This document shows, one piece after another, positions 57,780-64,000 of a stretch of DNA of 64,000 nt (position 1 is the stretch's first letter; every line of letters begins with the position of its first letter). The position numbers were made by a program, and so were the translations under genes. The DNA is taken from NCBI GenBank assembly GCA_001414345.1, contig LLCB01000114.1, positions 102,455-166,454 on the forward strand, read 5' to 3'. The stretch is from Hymenoscyphus infarciens. Taxonomy: Eukaryota; Ascomycota; Leotiomycetes; Helotiales; Helotiaceae. The notes under the pieces are model-generated. The model made no database searches. It saw only the letters and a program-made list of their open reading frames with translations, and was not told the origin of the DNA.

Positions 57780-58620
57780 CGATTTTATAAAGAATTTAAA
57801 TATTATTAGAAAAACTTAAAAGTATTATAAGCAGATCCTACTTAGAGAGTTATAACCGGCGGCTTATTATAATCTTATATAGTTATATATAATAGTTTAA
57901 TTCTTCTTCTAGAGCTTTTAGATTAAAAGTTTATAATAAGATAAAAGCTAATTTATAGCCTATTAGTAGCTCCTTATATAAATTAGCTATTCTTTTACTT
58001 TTCTTTACTATTAAAGGAAGTTATTAAAAAAGAGCTTAGATATATATCTATAACTTCTTTATACCTTTAGTATTAATATAGTTATAAATATTCTAAATTT
58101 CTTAGACTCTCTAGGCTACTATCTTATAATAGTCTATAACCTTTACCTTAATATAAAGGTAGATCTAAGATTTCTAGTATTATAACTAACTTATATTACC
58201 TAGTAGCTAATATACACGCTATTAGCTAGTTCTAAGTAATTCCGATTTATATAATATATATATATCTTTATATAGCTCTCTAGTAGATCTCTTACTAGAT
58301 AAATACTAAGGTTTAAGAGGTATTAGAAACTTTATAGCTATCTAAGACATATCTTTAATAAAATCTTACTATTTAAAATAAGTTACTTAATTAAGCTCTT
58401 CTTTCTAGTCCTCTTTATAAACTAAAAGTCTATTAAGATAGTTATATAGCTTCTAATCTTAAACTTATAGTTAAGTATTTTTCTTTACTAAAAACTAGTC
58501 TTACTAAATCTTCTAATATCTTCTTAAAATAATATTAATATCTTTAAAAAGAGTTATTATCCTTTATTAGATTAGATAGTTTCTAGTTCTTATAATTATC
58601 TATTTATACTTAGCTAAGAT
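57780..58620 (-). pseudogene. RIP-killed long minus-strand reading frame, unidentified
   Basis: A single minus-strand frame runs for about 280 codons through this stretch with stops almost exclusively TAA/TAG, positions that would be Gln or Trp before RIP. Composition is that of a real basic protein: blocks include FIKDMS, KFLIPLKP, YLSSKRSTRELYKDIYILYK, LYIKVKVIDYYKIVA and LPLIVKKSKRIANLYKELL. I could not match these blocks to a transposase or reverse-transcriptase motif. It probably belongs to a mobile element whose ends I cannot place. Confidence 0.45.
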
Positions 58621-60417
58621 AAGCTAAGTTCTTTTAAATCTTTTATTAAGAAACTACTTAAGCTATTCTTATTATATAAGTCCTTAATATTAAGTTTAAG
58701 TATTAAGTATAACTTTATAAAGTAATACTAAAGAAATATAGTATATTAAGATAAGATAGCTTTTTAATAACTAATCTCTCTCTACTCCTTTACTATCTCT
58801 AAGCCTAAGATATTTAATATAACTAGGACTTTATTATAATTAGTAAGATAATATATAAGAATACTAGTAAAATATATTTATTATAAATCTAATATACTTA
58901 TTAATCTCTAAATACTCTTTCTTAATATAAAGTATAAATTTATAAGTAATATTATACTAGAAAATAGTATAGGCGTTTTTAGAAAGTTTATTAAGAATAG
59001 TTTTTAGAAGATAGATAATAACTTAAAATATTTTACTATAATATAAATTAATTAACTAAAGTATTATACTATAATAGTATATAGCGTTTATTAAACTAGT
59101 TTAGTCTAAGCCTTTAAATTTTTCTTAGTTTTTACTTTTTATAGCTACTACTTAGAAATAATAAGAGTAACTATTAATAGGTGCTTTATTAAGAGGTTTA
59201 TTATTAAAGAGTTAATTAATAGCTATTTAAAGTTTACTAAGATTAAATAGATCTATTAGTTTACTAGTTAGTAAAGGGTAAGATAGTTTAAGAAGCTTAC
59301 TAGATAAAAGTAAAAAAAGAGGGTCTTAAATAAAGAATTTACTTCTTAGTAGCTAGTATAGAGCTTAATTTCTCTTACTCTCTTTCCTCTTTTACTAGAA
59401 ATTACTATCCTAGCTCTAATTATATAGATTCTTAGAGCTATTTTCTCTAAGCCTTTAATAAAAGTAAGCTAGGTAAATATACTTTAATAAAAGAGATATT
59501 ATCTATCTATCCTCTATATTAAGTACTATCTTTTTATTAAAGAGTTCTTAGTATTTTTCTTTAGTAGAGAGCTAGTTTATATAAGTATATCTCTAAATCT
59601 TTTTAAAATCTAGTATATAAAGATAAGTATATTAGCTAAGAGATCTTTAAAGTTTAGTTATAAATAAATATTATAATAATTTCCTAATTATAAATATCTT
59701 ATAAAAGACCTCTAATAATTTAATATTAAAAGTAGATATTAAGTAGATAAGAGAAAAAGGAAAAAAGCCTTTTTAGATAATTATATATACTTTAGTATAT
59801 ATATAACTATAATACTAGATAGTTATCTCTTTAGTTATATTTAGAGAAGTTAAAATAAGATAGAGATTATAAAAGAAGAGAAGTATACTAAGAGAATAAT
59901 ATTATACTATTAATAATAGTAAAGTATACTAAGTTTTAGATATATAAGTAAAATAGCTATTAAAAAGCGTATATTTAATAATTATAACTATATCTCTTTA
60001 ATTAGAATTATATATCTTATAATTAGTAATATTAGTATACTTTTTTTTATTACTAATAATAGTATTCTCTTAATTATTATTAGTTATAAGTACTTCTAGA
60101 AGAGACTTATTATTATTAAGGGTATTAAAATAGCTATAATAGGCTTTAAGGTTAGTAGAAGGACTTTATTATAAGTAAGAGAGAAGAAGAATTTAGTTTA
60201 AAATAGACTTTTAAGTAATCTAATTAAAGATAGTTTATCTTTATTATACTTATTACTTAGTTTAACTAAATTTTACTTTATAAAAGAGTAAAAAGTAGTT
60301 AATAAGAAACCTTCTCTTAGAGTAAGAGAGTAGTATTATAAAGAGTAATTAAAGTAAGAAGAAATATCTTAAAGAAGATTTAAAACATATATAGCTTCTA
60401 GTCTAAGGTAGAAACGT

Positions 60418-60660
60418 TAGTTTCTATTAAATAAAGACTATTTAATTAAGAGTAGTAAAACTACTATAGTCTTTATTAAATAAAGACTAAATAGTCTCTA
60501 TTAAATAAAGACTATAGTATAAAGAGTTATAATACTCTTTTACTATTTATTTAAAAAAGACTAAAGAGATATATTAAATAAATACTATACTACTAAGTAC
60601 TTTAGTATAATTAAAGTTTCTATTAAATAAAGAGTAAATAGTCTCTATTTAATAGTAACT
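60418..60660. repeat. Small outlying cluster of the TATTAAATA near-palindrome repeat
   Basis: Several copies of AGTCTTTATTAAATAAAGACT and variants occur here, about 2.1 kb before the main array, with less regular spacing. They share the unit described for 62802-64000. Confidence 0.7.
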
Positions 60661-62801
60661 AAGGTATTTTATATTTACTTTTTCTAAAACCTCTCTTTTC
60701 TCTATCTTATCTATTAAATTAAACCTACTTTACCTCTCTCTATCTACTTCTCCTTTTATAATCTTATTATCTTTCTCTTATTTAATACCTTTTAAATTAA
60801 GTAAGCTATAAAAAGATTTATACTTAACCTTCTACTTATTAAATATTAACTTTATCTTCCTCTTAAAACGAAACAACAGACTACTATAAGTATATATATA
60901 TATAATAGTTAGTATATAATATTTAAGACTATATATTATATAATATAATTAAGAAGGATATATAGATATATAGAAAAGAACTTAAGAAGCTATTTAAACG
61001 AGAATCTATTAAATAAAGAAGTACTTTATAAGTATACTAGTAGGAAACCCTTATAGTAGATAGCTTTTATTAGTCTAAAATGTCTTATAAATACTATTAC
61101 TATTTTCTATTATCTACTTAATATATAATCTTTTAATATATACGCTAGAATAATCTAACTAAGAGAAGTAACTTAGTAAAGTTAAGAGGCTTTTATAAAA
61201 AGCTTAAAGTTAGTTCTATAGCTATAATAGAAGTTAATTATACTTTTATATACCTCTATTAAAACAAAATTAATAACTTTATTTAAGCTTAGAGTAAGAT
61301 CTTAAAATTATAAGGAATTATTTAATAAGAGAAGAAGGGAGTAAAATAGAATATATTTATAAATAAATAGCTAAATAAGGATTAAGATAGATAAATTACT
61401 TTATAGGTTAAAAATGTCTATAATAGAAAGATTACTCTACTAGTTAAAAATGTCTATTAAGACTTTTTATAACTTTTTAAGAACTAGAAAGAAGTTTTAC
61501 TTAGCTACTTTATTTCTAAAGTTTAGCTTAAATTCTCTAATCCTTCTCTATTCTTATTAAATATATATAGTAATATAGATATATCTTAAAATAAGATTTT
61601 AAGTATTAACTACTCTAGTATTAATATAGAATACCCTTATCTTAGATATTTAGGTATTATATACTATAGTATTAGATATCTATAATAGATTAATTTCTAT
61701 TCTTCTTAGTTTTTTTAATTTATATATACTATAGTAGCTTAAATATATTAGTAGGAGGTACTATAAATAGAGAATAGGAAATTTAGCTAAATTCTAAATA
61801 TTAATTTTATTTTAATAATCTTTTTAACTAATCTACTACTTTTATATTCTAAAGTAACTTATTAGTAATTATAAGATATTCTTAAGTAATAATACTAATC
61901 TATAACCTTAATTTTCTAGTATAACTTTAGAAGTAGTAAGTATAGATATATAGTATAAAAGTTCTAAAAAACTTCTAAAAGGAAACTTACTTCTAGATTA
62001 ATATTAGCTATAGATAATATAAGAACCTATTATATACTTCTTAAATTATCTACTCTGTTTTTACTAAGATTTATAAGAGTTAGTAAATAGTTTAAATAGT
62101 TTTTTCTAAGTATTAGCTAGTAGTTAACTATCTTAATAACCTTAAAGCTCTTAAAGTATTTAATAAGTAGATTAGGTTATTCTTTCTAGTTTATTAAATG
62201 TTTATAAAAGACGTTATATAATACTTACTATTTAACTTAAATATAATAAGCGTAGTAAAAGATTACTAGGTAAATTTCTTCCTCTTATATACTCTATCTA
62301 CTTCTAATATTTAAGAATAGATATTACTATAGTATCTTTAAGGTATCTTTTAGAGGGGAAATAGTAATTACCTTTATCTATGTCTCTCTTAATACTTAAT
62401 CTACCTAATATATTATATAATATATCTATAGCGTATGTTATTAACTCTTATAATTAATATATAATATTACTAGATTACTAGCTAAGGGGAGAACTAGCTA
62501 AGACTAGTTATAAGGTTTAGAGCTAAACTTAATAAGCCTGTATATAGGTATATAATGCTCTTAGATATATAGGCAGGGTTTAGTAGGTAGTGTTATAAAT
62601 TATAAGATAATTAGTAGAGAGAGGAGGAAGAAAGATAGTATTATATATATATTTCGAAGCTTAATAACGTATTAGTATATATAGATATTAAAGAGATAGA
62701 ATATAAAGAATATAATACGTTACTATAATAAAAATAAGCGATTATTAATATAGTTATAGAGTAATAGAGAAGATATATGTTTAAAATATAAGGTAGAATA
62801 A

Positions 62802-64000
62802 TAGTCTCTATTAAATAAAGACTAAATAGTTTCTATTAAATAGAGACTATAACTTTAGTATTATTAAAGTGTCTATTTATTAAATACTATAATAGTCTCT
62901 ATTAAATAGGAACTATATTTCTAAGAACTTTAGTATTATTATACTCTTTATTTAATAAAGACTAGATAGTCTCTATTAAATAAAAACTATATTTCTATTA
63001 TAGTCTTAAATAGTTTCTATTAAATAGAAACTATATTTCTAAGAGTATTAGTATTATTATAGTCTCTATTAAATAAAGACTAAGTAGTTTCTATTAAATA
63101 GAAACTATATTTCTAAGAACTTTAGTATTATTATAGTCTTTATTAAATAAAAACTAAATAGTCTTTATTAAATAAAGACTAAATAGTTTCTTTTAAAAAG
63201 AGACTATATTTCTAAGAGCTTTAGTATAATTATACTCTTTATTTAATAGAAACTAAATAGTTTCTATTAAACAAAGACTATATTTCTAGATATCTTAATA
63301 TAGTTATACTCTTTAATTAAAAGAAACTAAATAGTCTTTATTAAAGATAGACTAAATAGTTTCTATTAAATAGAGACTATATTTCTAAGTACTTTAGTAT
63401 AATTATACTCTTTATTTAATAGAAACTAAATAGTTTCTATTAAACAAAGACTATATTTCTAGATATCTTAATATAGTTATACTCTTTAATTAAAAGAAAC
63501 TAAATAGTCTTTATTAAAGATAGACTAAATAGTTTCTATTAAATAGAAACTATATTTCTACTAGTATTAGTATTATTATAGTTTTTATTAAATAAAGACT
63601 AAATAGTCTCTATTAAATAAAGACTAAATAGTTTCTATTAAATAGAAACTATATTTCTACTAGTATTAGTATTATTATAGTCTTTATTAAATAAAGACTA
63701 AATAGTCTCTATTAAATAAAGACTAAATAGTTTCTATTAAATAGAAACTTTATCTCTATAAGTATTCGTATTACTATAGTCTTTATTTAATAAAGACTAA
63801 ATAGTCTCTATTAAATAAAGACTAAATAGTTTCTATTAAATAGAAACTATATCTCTAAGAACTTAAGTATTATTATAGTCTTTATTAAATAAAGACTAGA
63901 TAGTCTCTATTAAATAAAGACTAAATAGTTTCTATTAAATAGAAACTTTATCTTTATAAGTATTAGTATTATTATAGTCTCTATTAAATAAAGACTAAAT
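62802..64000. repeat. 99-bp satellite of near-palindromic modules, open at the right edge
   Basis: The array is built of about 21-bp near-palindromes (AGTCTTTATTAAATAAAGACT, AGTTTCTATTAAATAGAAACT) joined by AAAT or ATTTCTA-type linkers. In the last 450 bp the higher-order unit has three modules and a period of 99 bp: equivalent points fall at 63581, 63680, 63779, 63878 and 63977. The left part (62802-63550) is less regular. The array continues beyond the window, so its total length is unknown. Confidence 0.85.

Larger units (their letters stand above)
43299..64000. repeat. 20.7-kb AT-rich RIP compartment
   Basis: From about 43318 to the window end the sequence is nearly all A/T with scattered CT/AG words, and CpA and TpG dinucleotides are almost missing over thousands of bases. 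That is the direct footprint of CpA-to-TpA mutation on both strands. Because ATG contains TpG, start codons vanish along with it, so there are almost no ORFs. Several degraded coding frames and tandem repeats within it are listed separately. No intact gene or telomeric repeat was seen. Confidence 0.85.

Overview
The window looks like nuclear DNA of a filamentous ascomycete, most likely a leotiomycete-type plant-associated or saprotrophic mould (inference). Genes carry short GT-AG introns of about 46-104 nt, several encoded proteins have fungal signal peptides with Kex2-type dibasic sites, and the genome is sharply two-speed: about 35 kb of ordinary gene-bearing DNA followed by about 28 kb of AT-rich DNA. 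In the AT-rich part CpA and TpG are nearly absent, the signature of repeat-induced point mutation (RIP). I saw no rRNA, tRNA or CRISPR array.

Layout. 1-4859: non-coding, with a small AT-rich relic near 3.7 kb. 4860-13023: a secreted SnoaL/NTF2-like protein, a decayed medium-chain dehydrogenase, a GH18 chitinase, a secreted six-cysteine protein and a multi-pass membrane protein. 13738-17045: a dead PAQR/adiponectin-receptor-like gene and a Ser/Thr-rich surface protein. 17276-18400: a 440-bp terminal-inverted-repeat element and a family of GTAGGTNACCTAC palindromes. 19165-26965: a conserved housekeeping block with SPO11 (meiotic double-strand-break transesterase) divergent from an oxidosqualene cyclase (lanosterol synthase type), then SGT1 (TPR-CS-SGS co-chaperone) and UBC7 (ER-associated degradation E2). 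29556-35285: an unknown protein, a protein kinase-like gene, a tiny TA-flanked MITE-like element, and a DAL5/allantoate-permease-type transporter.

35760-64000: the RIP compartment. A 4.85-kb hAT transposon with 19-bp TIRs carries a RIP-broken transposase in which the hAT W-x-x-W region and C-terminal dimerisation motif can still be read. Then comes a 2.7-kb island holding one host gene on the minus strand, split in a coding exon by a 1,064-bp Mutator-like element (about 150-bp TIRs, 9-bp target duplication, RIP-broken ORF). Removing that element restores the gene's reading frame across the insertion point, where two CpA-to-TpA-type stops flank the site, suggesting RIP leakage into the host gene. 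The remaining 20 kb is heavily mutated repeat DNA, including a 99-bp satellite built of near-palindromes that runs off the right edge.

The genes do not form an operon or an evident biosynthetic cluster. The useful themes are the conserved SPO11-OSC-SGT1-UBC7 block, a handful of secreted proteins, and a record of transposition followed by RIP.
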